A stretch of 64,000 nt of DNA from Xiphias gladius. Lineage: Eukaryota; Chordata; Actinopteri; Istiophoriformes; Xiphiidae. The position numbers and the translations under genes were made by a program. Location of the stretch: positions 25,504,001 through 25,568,000 of the forward strand of contig NC_053400.1 in assembly GCF_016859285.1 (NCBI RefSeq). The letters are read 5' to 3'. Positions 51,768 through 62,625 of this stretch are shown piece after piece (positions within the stretch are counted from its first letter, which is position 1; each line of letters starts with the position of its first letter). The notes below the pieces were generated by a model. That model saw only the letters and a program-made list of their open reading frames with translations, was not told the origin of the DNA and ran no database searches.

Positions 51768-54700
51768 CTAGAAAGTGGACATACAAAAGTCAGATGTTTG
51801 GGGTGAAGAGTTTTTGTATCTGTGTATTTCTTTAGAAGCGTTCGTCTGGAACCATAGTTGCCTTGAAACCACCTCAGCTGTGTTGTTGTGGTAGGATCTC
51901 GAAAATATTTTGACATATTCTGCACAAATGCGTCTAAAGAAATCTGGTAGCAGGTGAGGTTTATTGTTTGATATCTTTTTAAAATTCTGATGGACTCAGT
52001 CGTTTGAGAGATATCTTTCTTTTCATATTTTGAATATTTTTATGTAATCCTGTCAACAAACTTGAGTCAGTTACATAGATGGGATATTGTCATGGAAACA
52101 TACAATATACCAGCTGTATGAAACAATCAGAGATAGAGGATAAACAACCACTTGATAAAATGGAGCAAATATGGCTGTGCAAAAGAAACAAATTGCAAAT
52201 ATCTGAGGCATTCTCATGTGCCATATTAACATGCAGCCTCTCTGTTTGTTCATAGTGTCAGGTATAATGAAGGATTTCTGTAGGTGTCTGTCTTGGTGAT
52301 TAATTTACTTACATGAAGAGGAAGTAAAAATCAAAGTGACATGTTGCTAATAGCTATGAAAATAAATTTAGTCTTTTTGCTTTCTCTGCAAGAATTCTGT
52401 TTGTTCTGTGTGACGTGCTGAAACTACGCCTTCTTTTAAAAGCAGCCTTAAACCTTTCCTTGTTTCAGGTCCGCATCACAATTTGCGTCAGATTTTTTTT
52501 ACGAGCTATATTTTTACCCTGTGGCTCCAAGTGGGTCTCTTTTACCTCTTTAATTTTTGGGAACCGTAATTTTTTTCTTTTCTTTTTTCTATCAATTTAA
52601 AAAAACACTTTTTCCTTATGGAAAAAAATTGCTGTATAAACAAAATTTTTTTTTGACCTTTCACAGCCAGTTTGTTGGCAGACATTAGACTGTCAATTTC
52701 TCTGCCTATAAACCTAAATGCCCTGATATACGACTACTTGCTCGGTCAGCCTCATGAAAGGGTCGTATCAGATGTTAACCTCTGTTCACATCACAGCATC
52801 TTGTTCATCAGTCGGTGTGAGAGTGTTTGTATGTTTGCATGTGTCTTCAAGGGAGAAAAGTGTTACCCCATGGCATATTCCTCCTCTTTGCCCTTCTTGC
52901 GGCAGCAGCAGCAATAGATGATGATGATGAGTATGATCAGAAAGGCAACAACTCCGCCAATGATTCCTGCAGTGAAGCCAATTTTCATGGAAGCTGCAGG
53001 ATTAAAGGAAGAAGCGTTGGGTGTACGAAGAACAGAAGAAATGATATTGTAATGAATTACTGTAAATGTGTATTTATTGGGAATGCTAAATTCCCAGATT
53101 ATTATTGAAATGCTGCCATAAGAAGGTGTCTCTCACGTGGCATGACTGCGAGGGTGATGTTGCAGGTAGCGGAGCGGATCTTGTTCCTCGAGGTGCAGAT
53201 GTAGAATCCCGATGTATCCCTGGAGATGTTGTACAGAGACAGGATACCTCCCTCTGAAAGACAAAGAGTCAGTCACGTGTACTGTACAGATCCCTGCTAT
53301 CATGATTTGATTGCTTCATATTTTACAGACTACAAGTTCTACAATGCTACTGCTCATAAAAATCCGAGTGGATATTCTGGAATCTGCCAGGTGCCCAATG
53401 AATAATCAGTGCTGTTCAATCGTAGTTCCTGAAAGTTTTATTGTACATTTTGGTGAAACAAAGGTTTAATTAAACTGAACTGAAGGATGAAATAGTACTA
53501 TTACACGAATGAAACAGAGACATTTTTGGTATCAGCGCTGATCCATCTGTCCTCCCTTGTCAATTGTTCCCCCTGAGGCCTTCACAAACAAATATCACTG
53601 TTGGTATGGACACTATACAACACAATTAAAAGCAAACACTTTCAAGTACAGCCAGATTTTGTATTTCAGCATCGGCCTACACGTCGGCCAATAAATCAAG
53701 AAGTAATTGCAGTACAGAAAGGCCTAATACAGCCTATGCCTGTGGCAATTTTGAAACAATGTCACCATTACATACTTTGTCTTCAGACGAGCGCTTAGAG
53801 GATTGTTATTCAATCTTAAAATGTCCTGCTCAGTGAACATCTTGTTCATGTTTTGATCATGTAATGTCCAAATGTAAGAGATCCAAATCCAAGATGTATG
53901 TTTATGTGATGTGTTTATGTTTGTTTACGCAAGAAAATACATGGAATGTATGTGAATTTTTTTTTTGGTCACAAATATCACCATTAGAGTAAGCACCAAA
54001 AATCTAGTGAAAATCGTGCTCTACATTAAAAATCATTTTACTGCCGAACCCATTGCTGCCCCTAAATCCCCAAATTTCCTCCCAGCACTCTGAATCTCAA
54101 CTGATAACTGTGTTGACTTCATCAGTTTCTGTAATGAAAGTCTTGCAATTTGTGAGCACTACACAACAACCTCTTTTTCACCTTTAACCATCAAACTTGG
54201 CTGAAAATTGACTTGAAAATATACCAAGTGGAGATGAACGTGACTTGATTCTCACCCCGATTGTGGCCATGGTTGTTCTTTTGTTAACGTTTATGCGCTG
54301 ACAGCTGACTTATATTTTTCCAGGATCGACAGTCCTGTCGGAAACCGTGCCACTGATACTTACTGTCGGTGGTTCTGGGCTCTGCCACACGAGGCATGTT
54401 CCGTACATCACGACTCTCCCACTTATAAGTGGGTGGTGGGGAGCCCTCCTCAGACACACAGGTCAGGTTGATGTTCTGGCCGTACTCTGCCTTACCCTGG
54501 AGCTTACAGATGGGCTTAGACGGAGCCACTAGAAAAAAAGAAATAAAAATAAGGTGTAATTTGTGTCATTTGTCCTTAAAAGAGTTTCTTTAGTAGCATA
54601 TATGAATAATAAAATATGTCCTTCGCATCCATCCATCCATTAGCTATACCGGGTCATTCTTGACGGTCAGGGGCTGTAGCCAATCCCTTCTGACGCTGCT

Positions 54701-56654
54701 AGAGAGGCAGGGTACACCCTGGCTAGGTTGCCAGTCAATCGCAGAGCCGACACATAGAGACAGACGGCCATTCACGCTCACATTCACAGCTACAGGCAAT
54801 GTAGAGGTGCCAGTAAACCTAACCTGCATGTCTCTGGATCGTGGGAGCAAACCGGAACACCCAGAGGAAACCCAAAGAAAGCACGAAACAAACTCCACAC
54901 AGAAATAAAACCAGCTGATCTGCAGATTCGATTCCCAGAACCTTCTTGCTGTAAGGTGATTGTGCTAACCACCATTATTTTCTTTTAAGCATGTTAATAT
55001 ATTGTTACATGGTTTAGAGTACAGCGAGCGTTGTAACATAAAGATGCCAGCCGGTTACAGATTGAGTAGCAAAGCTGGATAAACTGTTAACATAGGAAGT
55101 GTCTCTTTGCTACTTCCATATGTCATGTGTTTTTTTCTCACTTCATTGCAGTAGGAATACCCACCTCCGATAGCTTAGAGAAGACTTAAATGCTAAACGT
55201 TTTACCGACTGAGCTTATACTTGCAGTAAAATAACTGATAATATGTTGACTTGAAAGCCAGAAAGAAGATGCAATGCAAAACTCTTTTCGCCCACGTTTA
55301 AATATTTAAAGCAAATATTGGGTTTGTTTCTTTGAAAACAAATGCAGCGTTACCTAGAACCACCAAACGTGTAGTGTCGGCCGGCTTGCCCTCGTCGTCG
55401 CCTGGGATCAGGACACGACACTCAAAATTCTTGTTGTCGGCCAGCGTGATGGAGGACAGTTTCAGGTTGGCCTTTCCAGATGGGATATTTACGTCCAGGG
55501 ACACCCGACCTTCATACAGTGATTTGATGTCAGTGGTGCCAGTGGAGAAGTGGGTGAGGATCACGGTCTGTTAGACAACAACATAAGAAGAAGATTAAGA
55601 AAGGAGGGCAGCAAAGTTCTGCTATGAATTTTCTTACTGACAACACTGATGAATTAGGATTATGCTGATTATAACTGATAGATAGATAGATTGATTGACA
55701 GACTGAATGACAGATAGATACTGACCTCTTTAGCATTCGCTTTATCAGCCTCAACAGACCATGTGATGATGACTAGGGAGGAGCTGTTTATGGCTTTTGC
55801 TGGTTTAAAGCTGCAGGGCAGTGTGATGTTGTCCCCCCTGGCATGCTCATATTGCTCCTGTGGGATGTTCACTTGGAGGGCACCAACACCGGGCAACACT
55901 GTCCAATTTAAAAACAGGAGCGATAGTTTTCTTTATTACCATTTGCAAACTGCGATCAGGTTGAAGTTGCACGCACCTTTACAGAGAATGATTCAGCAGG
56001 TGAACTTTACATCTGTGCAAATGACTTACTACCCTTCCTTCCCAGCCACATTAGCGCACAGCACAGAGAAGAAAAAAAAAACTGGCTTAAAGCTGTTCCA
56101 GACGATTTCTGATTTTCCTTTGTCTCTTTGGATTTTGTCAAGAACAAAACAAACAAAAACCAAGACATTTTTAGAACTCATCATTTTATCGACTAAATGA
56201 TTTACCCAGTAAATTGGAAAATAATAGGCAGATTACTCGGTAATGAAAATAATCGTTGGTTGCAGCCACGGGGTCTTATATGCTTTATTAGAAACCAAAA
56301 ACATTTAATGAGGTTACCAGTGTTAGGTCTAAGCCTATGTGAAAGAAAACAGTACAGATCAATAGCATATTAACATTGGACAACGTTGATTTCAAGATAC
56401 AACGAATTCCAAAGTTTATTTTGTTTGCTTTTTATTATTTTTGGGGAAAAAAAAGGTTTGCTCAACAGCGAACCGATGAGACAGATCACCTGCATAAACA
56501 GGTCGCTCGGGCTTGTTCCGTTTCAGTTAACCTCAAGGTGCGCGCACACAGGTGTGGCAGCTCCGTAAGGCGCAAAGGACGGAAACAAGTGTTATTTATC
56601 AGAGATACACTCACCCAGACACAGCAGAGTCAAGCTGAAAATCCTCCCCTCCAT
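51269..56654 (-). CDS. gpa33: Cell surface A33 antigen-like protein with repeat-rich tail
   Basis: Seven coding exons: 56654-56615, 55898-55726, 55567-55354, 54528-54364, 53253-53137, 52993-52867, 51767-51269. They join in frame to 444 residues and TAA. Order: signal peptide (about 1-18), V-type Ig domain (about 20-140), C2-type Ig domain (about 145-235), membrane helix (about 240-263), CCCC juxtamembrane cluster, then a 165-residue acidic/basic tail. APSKPICKLQGK, NLTCVSEEGSPPPTYKW, NISRDTSGFYICTSRN and CNITLAVMP match GPA33 well. Human GPA33 has about 319 residues; the excess here is the tail, which holds tandem heptapeptides of the form SDYDDRR. Family knowledge: GPA33 is a CTX/CAR-family glycoprotein of gut epithelium. 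In human, GPA33 and ILDR2 are also neighbours, which supports the call. Confidence 0.92.
51430..51620 (-). repeat. gpa33: 21-base coding minisatellite in gpa33 exon 7
   Basis: About nine imperfect units, one heptapeptide each (type SDYDDRR). Units differ mainly at codon third positions and by Asp/Asn swaps. Confidence 0.92.
52867..52993 (-). CDS. gpa33: gpa33 exon 6 (membrane helix)
   Basis: Residues 237-278: IGFTAGIIGGVVAFLIILI helix, then YCCCCRKKGKEEE. The four cysteines and basic run match the GPA33 membrane exit. Donor GTAACA. Confidence 0.92.
53137..53253 (-). CDS. gpa33: gpa33 exon 5 (second half of C2 domain)
   Basis: Residues 198-236: LSLYNISRDTSGFYICTSRN, CNITLAVMP. Acceptor TCTTTCAG, donor GTGAGA. 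Confidence 0.92.
54364..54528 (-). CDS. gpa33: gpa33 exon 4 (first half of C2 domain)
   Basis: Residues 143-197: APSKPICKLQGKAEYGQNIN, LTCVSEEGSPPPTYKWESRD. Acceptor TTTTTTCTAG, donor GTAAGT. Confidence 0.93.
54620..54978 (-). mobile_element. tRNA-derived SINE in gpa33 intron 3
   Basis: The minus-strand head near 54975-54920 has a TGGTTAGCACAATCACC A-box-like segment and a GGGAATCGAATC B-box-like segment. The body includes TGGGTGTTCCGGTTTGCTCC. It ends at a (GGAT)n tail (plus-strand CATCCATCCATCCAT, 54628-54642). Typical of an abundant teleost SINE-like repeat. Confidence 0.6.
55354..55567 (-). CDS. gpa33: gpa33 exon 3 (second half of V domain)
   Basis: Residues 72-142: YEGRVSLDVN, LADNKNFECRVLIPGDDEGK (second cysteine) and TTRLVVL. 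Acceptor GTCTAACAG, donor GTAACG. Confidence 0.92.
55726..55898 (-). CDS. gpa33: gpa33 exon 2 (first half of V domain)
   Basis: Residues 14-71: ALQVNIPQEQYEHARGDNIT with the first Ig cysteine in LPCSF and the Ig tryptophan in IITWSVE. Acceptor ATTGGACAG, donor GTCAGT. A (GATA)n-like tract lies about 35 bases into the intron. Confidence 0.9.
56615..56654 (-). CDS. gpa33: gpa33 exon 1 (signal peptide)
   Basis: ATG 56654, MEGRIFSLTLLCLG: basic residue then hydrophobic core. Donor GTGAGT. Confidence 0.88.
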
Positions 56655-56900
56655 AGCTGAGACGTGTATTGTTCTCAAACCAACCGTCAGCGATTCTTCT
56701 GCGTGTGGCTGTTTCTGTTTTGTTTTTTCCTTTAATGAAACGGAGCTGCGGACGCACCGCGAGCAGTTGAATCGAAACCCGGCCGCGTCCTGAAAGTGAT
56801 GAGCCCGTCGGGTGTGGCCGCCGCCTCCGGGTGACTGACGGCGCTCTCCACCAATCACCGCGGTCCTTGCATCTTCGTGTAACATTCTTGCTGCGCCCTC
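56655..56900 (-). promoter_or_regulatory. gpa33: gpa33 5' UTR and promoter region
   Basis: CpG-rich stretch (for example GCGGCGGCCACACCCGACGG on the minus strand) immediately upstream of the gpa33 ATG. No TATA box seen. Positional call. Confidence 0.4.
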
Positions 56901-57540
56901 CTGGCGTGACTCGGCTTGTCCTCTCGTCTGGAAAACAGTATTTGACTTTCATGGGGATGTCTGTCAAATGCGTTTCCCCTGGACTGATTTCACAACGCGA
57001 AAGGCTAGTGCCCCATAGTTTCTTGCAACCGTTTCAAATCCAGGACCTCAGACGGTTTCGCCTTGAACTCTAAAGCGCATGGTATCAATCGCCTCATGTT
57101 GACAGACAGGGCTACAGAATGATCTTCTCTGCGTATTCTCTTTTAACAATAAGCTTCATATTGCGGGAGACAGACGAGGGGCGTTGAAGGACAAAACCAA
57201 AGACTTGACAGAGGTGTTTTCGGTTCAGTAAAAAAAACTGTTGTGTGCTGTTGGAACAAGAGAAGCATTTTGTCCTGTCAGACTGGTTTGACGAGGATTT
57301 GCCACCTAGAGGCACACACACACACAGACACACACACGAACACGGAAAAAGAAAGAGAAGGAGAGCTTGATTACTTATGTTCTCCTCTAATGTCTAATTA
57401 TGGTTTATTCCCAACAGCACTGTCCGTTTGAAAGATTTTGTTAAAGTTTAATTTAAAGAATAAAAATACAGGAGGGACTTCTACCAACTTCTCTGTCATC
57501 CAAACCATTTAGCTACTACTTGTTTTCAGGATTAAGGTGG

Positions 57541-57567
57541 GAGTGTGTGTGTGTGTGTGTGTGTGTC
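57541..57567. repeat. (GT)n microsatellite
   Basis: About 13 units, upstream of gpa33. Confidence 0.92.
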
Positions 57568-58332
57568 TCTGTGTATTAGTTTGGTTTGGACGATTAAGTT
57601 GGTTTTGGTCATCAGAATTGCTTGCTTCCGACAGAGCTTTTGTCTGTAGAGGGACATAGGGACAAAGGTTATACATGCGAAAACCAGCAGTGGTTTCATG
57701 TCTCAGTCGATGAAAACCCTGCAATGGAGGAGAGGATCTGTCATGTTGGTTCACAAGCCTAAAGTTTCTGTGGGAAAAAGAAATGCAGCGCTCCAACAAA
57801 AGAGATTCTATAACTTCTGTGATGTCCCTCCCTCTTGTGTGGTTGGTTTATTCTCCTGGCTCAGGAGCCAATGGGCAGAGTAGGGAAAGACATCAGAAAA
57901 TGACATAGACCTGAGTATATTTGGCTTCAGTCCATTTAAGTGGCTTCATCCCTGACTTCTCTCTTCTCTCCCTCCCAGGCCTCCACCAGCCAGTTTGGTT
58001 AAGGTTTTTCTGTTTTGCACCCACCTCACACACAACACTACGCTCAGTGCTCTGCATCCATTACCGACGTACACAATTTGCATAATACAATACTTAATAC
58101 TGGTCTTTCTGACAACTGGTCACAATCATGAAAAGGTAAAACATCGGGGAAAAGGTACCACTATCAATGAAATCAGAGATCAAATGGCTGGAATAAGTAC
58201 GTCATCTCACATCATCATCTCAGATTCACCAGTGTGTGACCTGTCTTAAAAACCCACTGTAAACCACCTGCTCTTGCACATAACAGTCGCACTGGCCAAC
58301 TGCTGTCGTAACACAGTGTCGCACACACTGAC

Positions 58333-58585
58333 GCATGGTCACTAAAAGTAACCAGAGATGGAACAAAAGCAAACTAGAGAGTGAACGCAAGACTTTTATT
58401 CATCAGGTGGAAACGAGGAAACAAGGCTCCAGATGAATGATACTGTTTATCCATAAGTGCTGGATGTGTAAACTTCAAATAAGCTTCTTTTGTAAGTACT
58501 GTAAGTCTCACCCTGACACTTGTGGCATCCAGCGCTTTCCGCCTGCATGCATCACTGACTGGTGGCTGTGAGGCAGAGCTGAAAC
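58333..58585. repeat. Local duplication, copy 1
   Basis: Shares GCATGGTCACTAAAAGTAAC and TGTAAACTTCAAATAAGCTT...GTGAGGCAGAG blocks with 59151-59550, at high identity over the second block (about 120 bases). Confidence 0.85.
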
Positions 58586-59150
58586 TAAGGGAAACTTAAC
58601 TTTCAATGCTAAGCGACTGATTATGTGTTTTTTGCACCTTTTGACTGTAGTGAAAGGATTTGGTAGACTTGTGAAAAGCTGGCTGTTAAAGCCTTAATGC
58701 TGTAGCCTTCAAGTTGTGAAAACTTAATTTTATTTATGAAAGCAAGAAAGAGAGCTTTTTTTTTCACATCTAGACCTCATCAGACCAGGTTCAGATCAAA
58801 AACCACTATACTTAGACTTGTCAGATCCAGCCTAGATTATCCCAGAGAAACTAAAGACTCTTTAAAGCAAAGTGTCAGATTTGTGATATCTTTGTTCTAT
58901 TTGTGAAAATGCTGAAAAGGTAGATTTCACTTTTTTTTTCCTTTTTTTTTTTACATATACACCACATTGTACCAGGTCCAAATTTCACACATTTGAAACT
59001 GGTTTCAAACAGTGTTAAAGCTCTACCTACAATCTTGATATACAATCACATAATCAGTCGCTTAGAACATAACTTTCCCCTTAACTGCTGAATCGGATGC
59101 TAACTTCAGTGTCCTTGCACACACTGACATTTTTTCCCCACTAGTTTGTT

Positions 59151-59550
59151 GCATGGTCACTAAAAGTAACCAGAGATGCAACAGACATTTTGTTTTCAAC
59201 TCTATATCTTATGGTCCCAATAGCCCATGATATCAACAGAATGACCTATAAATTTCTGAATCTTCTTTCTCTTTAAATTAACCTTATGTTGAACATAACC
59301 AAACTAAAGCGTGTTAAAGCAAAATTCCCATTCAGTCAGATGACATGGGAATGAAACATCATGTTCCCATTTGACGGCAGAGGTAAATGTTAATTTCAAA
59401 CACACAAATGAGCATGGTATTGCAAATGTGTAAACTTCAAATAAGCTTCTTTTGTAAGTACCGTAAGTCTCACCCTGACACTTGTGGCATCCAGCGTCTT
59501 TCCGCCGCATGTGTCATCACTGACTGGTGACTGTGAGGCAGAGATGAAAC
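59151..59550. repeat. Local duplication, copy 2
   Basis: Same blocks in the same order and orientation as copy 1, with about 145 extra bases between them. Confidence 0.85.
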
Positions 59551-60066
59551 GCTCAGCCTCGATCAAATCTACGGTCAAAGCTGGAGGCTGTAAAGGTTTT
59601 GCCTATCTCCCACCTTTTTACCTGTCAGTTAGAGGATTTGCTATGACTGCTGTGAAACCAGCTGGCTGTTAAATTCTTGCACATCCTGTAGCATTTTCTT
59701 CAACTTGTTCGGGCGCAAATTATAAGAGCTTCAATATGGCATTTTGTGATACACCACATTTCAGGCAGGGGACGGTAACAAAGGATGACTGAACTGTTTA
59801 TTTCCCATGTACACCCATTGCTATTATGCACGCTCTAACTGTTGATGACAATTAGAGCATCACTACATCTTCTGCTCGATATTTATGTGACATTTTGTGC
59901 CTGAGTAACCTTTTCCTTGTATAAATTATTAATTTCCAATGTTGTGTTTTCTCAAAGCCACTGCCTCTTAATAAAGGGTGAAAAAATAATCAAAAGTTGA
60001 GTGTTTGCTGGCATATATTTGTGTTTTTCCACCCGTGCACAGATGTGTGTTCTACATATATATACA

Positions 60067-60070
<4 letters not shown>

Positions 60071-60102
<32 letters not shown>
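60071..60102. repeat. (GT)n microsatellite
   Basis: 16 units between gpa33 and the bombesin receptor gene. Confidence 0.93.
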
Positions 60103-60105
<3 letters not shown>

Positions 60106-61429
60106 TGTATGTGTCAATGAGAATATACAGTGTTTTCTTTTAACTACCCTCTCACCTCTATGATCCTTTCTTTTTCTTTCTGTCACCCCCTCCGTTTCCT
60201 CTGTTTAACACTATAGCCAATTTCATCTCTGGTGCTCCTTTTTTTTCCCCATCTCCTCCTTCATTTGCTATCTCATACCATTAAAGCACGTACAATTGTG
60301 TGGCAGCTCTTGAAAAAACACAGGGACGGACAGGGATTAGAGATGTTCTTTCTCCGTGGCATATTACTACCCGCTGGTTTACTGGTCATCCTTGTCTCTG
60401 TGTTTGTATCTATGATGTCTGTGTTGAAGGAACGTTTCAATGCACCACCTGTAAGGGGTATTTCTTGGATCATTTCTCTACTTGATTGCCTGCTGATGGC
60501 CCGTTAGCCGTTTTTCATCTCTGGTACCTGTGACGTTCCATTATCCTGAAGCAGCCCAGAGTCAATGGGACATCTCTTTCCACAGGAACCCCCTTGGTTA
60601 CAAGGAGATTAGGTAAATTCGACCAGTCTGTGAAAACACCACCATCTCAAAGCCCTCAAAGGAGCATAACATGACTGACTCTCTGGTTTAATGGATCTCA
60701 TCCACTTTTGGACCACATGGGTTTCAATGGACTGGGAACTGAGCACAGATTCTTAAAATACAGTTTTTAAGGTCTAAGAGTAATATCATCATTTAGGGAA
60801 GCCCTGTTTCACTGAATAGGTGCTTTGCTCACTGATTTGTTTGGTATAAAACAACATATAAACAGAACAACTCCTGTACGAGTCTATCCAGGGGCCTTCG
60901 ATGCATGTCATCCACTTGAATCCCAGTGTATTTCCTGCCTGCAATTGTCAGCGTCGAGTGAAGACAAGAATATCAGAAGATACACAAAACAACTCCGCAC
61001 CCGGGAAAACGCAGTTTCATCTAAACATTTAACAAGGTCCAGAACAGTGCTGTGTTACTGAAGTTGAGTGAGATAAAACGCATTTGAGGCAGCCTGTGCA
61101 GGTGGCAATAGTTTCAAAAAAATAACAAAAAAACAAAACAAAACAGGGGAAACTCTTCTCTTTGTCAGTGAAAAAACGACAACTGAATTGTAACCTTGAA
61201 ATTAAAAAAAAACCCCAAACGTTTCCTATATGATCCAACATTAGAAAAGAGAAAAAAATCGATGAATATTTTAAAGTAACAAGGGAAACGTGTAATTTTA
61301 AAGCTGTTTCTTTTTTTTGTTTTTTTTAACCAATAGCTTTTATGAGCCTTTATAACATTTATCGTTCTTCTCAATCATTGTAAAGGTTACTTCTCACCCT
61401 TCTCTTACATCCTGTCGTATATTCAATAC

Positions 61430-61681
61430 CACCAACACTCATATTGATCGTTCTTTCTCGCTGCTCGCTGTGTACGTCGGGCGCACTGGGCGACGAACCG
61501 ACGCTCGGCACTGAAGAGGACACGCACACTGCTCTAAACTTGGACACAGAACCGTACTACCACAGTAGTTCTCGTCTTCTCTCGAGAACCCGCACGGACT
61601 TATCCGTGTCCCCCACGCTTTGAACTTTGACTTTAAGAAAATGCACCCTGAGTGGCCAGTTGGTTTTTGCCGGTGACAGTG
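61430..61681 (+). promoter_or_regulatory. Bombesin receptor 5' UTR and promoter region
   Basis: CpG content rises just upstream of the receptor start (61480-61620, e.g. CGACGAACCGACGCTCGG). A TTTATAA motif sits at about 61349-61355. Start site not determinable. Confidence 0.35.
61641..61676 (+). CDS. Possible upstream ORF of the bombesin receptor gene
   Basis: ATG at 61641 opens an 11-codon frame ([11 protein letters not shown]) ending at a TGA five bases before the receptor ATG, in a different frame. If the 5' UTR includes it, scanning ribosomes would meet it first. Only its sequence is evidence. Confidence 0.3.
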   Translation: MHPEWPVGFCR

Positions 61682-62052
61682 ATGGAGCACCTGTACCCAA
61701 ACGCGTCTCGCAGCGCCACTGCTCTCCACGGCTCTGCGGGGACGATGTGGCACACCGGCGTGGCCATCGCTTCAGTTTACGCTGTAATCAGCGTGTCGGG
61801 GCTGATCGGCAACATCACGCTCATCAAGACCTTCTGCTCCGCCAAATGCATCCGCAACGTGCCGAACCTCTTCATGTCCAGTCTGGCACTCGGGGACGTT
61901 TTGCTGCTGGCGACCTGCGCTCCGGTGGATGCCAGCCGCTACCTGTCAGAGGAGTGGCTGTTCGGCCGCCTGGGCTGTAAAGTCATCCCCTTCGTGCAGC
62001 TCACCTCGGTCGGGGTGTCCGTGTTCACTCTCACAGCCCTCTCTGCTGACAG
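61682..62052 (+). CDS. grpr: Bombesin receptor (GRPR-like) GPCR, first coding exon
   Basis: From ATG 61682, 123 codons plus two bases to the donor AG|GTAGGC after the ...LTALSADR motif, the usual first intron position in bombesin receptors. N-terminal NAS at residues 7-9 is a possible glycosylation site. Three membrane helices follow: about 26-48 ([16 protein letters not shown]), 60-82 ([20 protein letters not shown]) and 98-120 ([19 protein letters not shown]). [18 protein letters not shown] and the extracellular Cys of GRLGCKV are family hallmarks. Helices 1-3 are closest to GRPR as I remember it; NMBR and BRS3 are less alike but not excluded. Later exons must lie beyond 64000. Role in the family: Gq-coupled receptor for gastrin-releasing peptide-type ligands at the plasma membrane. 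Confidence 0.88.
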
Positions 62053-62583
62053 GTAGGCTACGATTTTTGCCGTTAATCTTCTTATGGATCCTAGAGTCAG
62101 GGCAGTTTTAAGGAATGGCCTGTATGGCAGCCAGAGTATCCTGAGGTCATCCCGTGTTGCCCATATAAAGATAGGTCCGGGCCATGTGTAAAAACCTTAC
62201 GTTTTATCACCGAACTGACAAGCAAATATTCAGTCGTGTATCGATTACCGGAGCATTACTCGGAGCCGGCGTCCGTTAAAGGCTGTTGAGAACCCGGGAG
62301 ACGAGCAGGTGGGCACCAGTTGCTCCAGGATCAACCGTCAATGCACTGCTGTCCGTTAATGATCTCAAACTCGCGCTGTCGAATGACAGTGAGGTGACTT
62401 TTGCCTGTTTGGCAGACAAAAAACCATCACTGTCACGGTATGCTATAATGTTTGTGTTCACATATCACAGCCCGCATCCCTCTGAAACCCGAGGGCAAAA
62501 AAAACCTGGACGACATCTCTCATCTCACCATGGACATGAAACACACAATAAGCTTCTTTTGAGAAGATGTTGTTTTGGTCACT

Positions 62584-62625
<42 letters not shown>

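Larger units (their letters stand above)
56901..61429. other. Intergenic DNA between gpa33 and the bombesin receptor gene
   Basis: The two genes are divergent. The interval holds three short microsatellites (57312-57341, 57541-57567, 60071-60102) and the 58.3/59.2 kb duplication. No coding exon recognised. Confidence 0.6.

Noticed and set aside
51188-51835. 215-codon plus-strand frame rich in Val, Ala and Ile, and other long frames over the same DNA
   Set aside because: They are antisense or shifted readings of the 21-base repeat in gpa33 exon 7; a 21-base period keeps several frames open at once.
54920-54975. Possible tRNA gene because of A- and B-box-like sequence
   Set aside because: It cannot fold into a full cloverleaf and continues into a dispersed repeat body, so it is a SINE head.
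60232-60507. Hydrophobic 91-codon plus-strand frame
   Set aside because: Composition is Leu-rich low complexity in T-rich DNA; no family resemblance and no conserved context.
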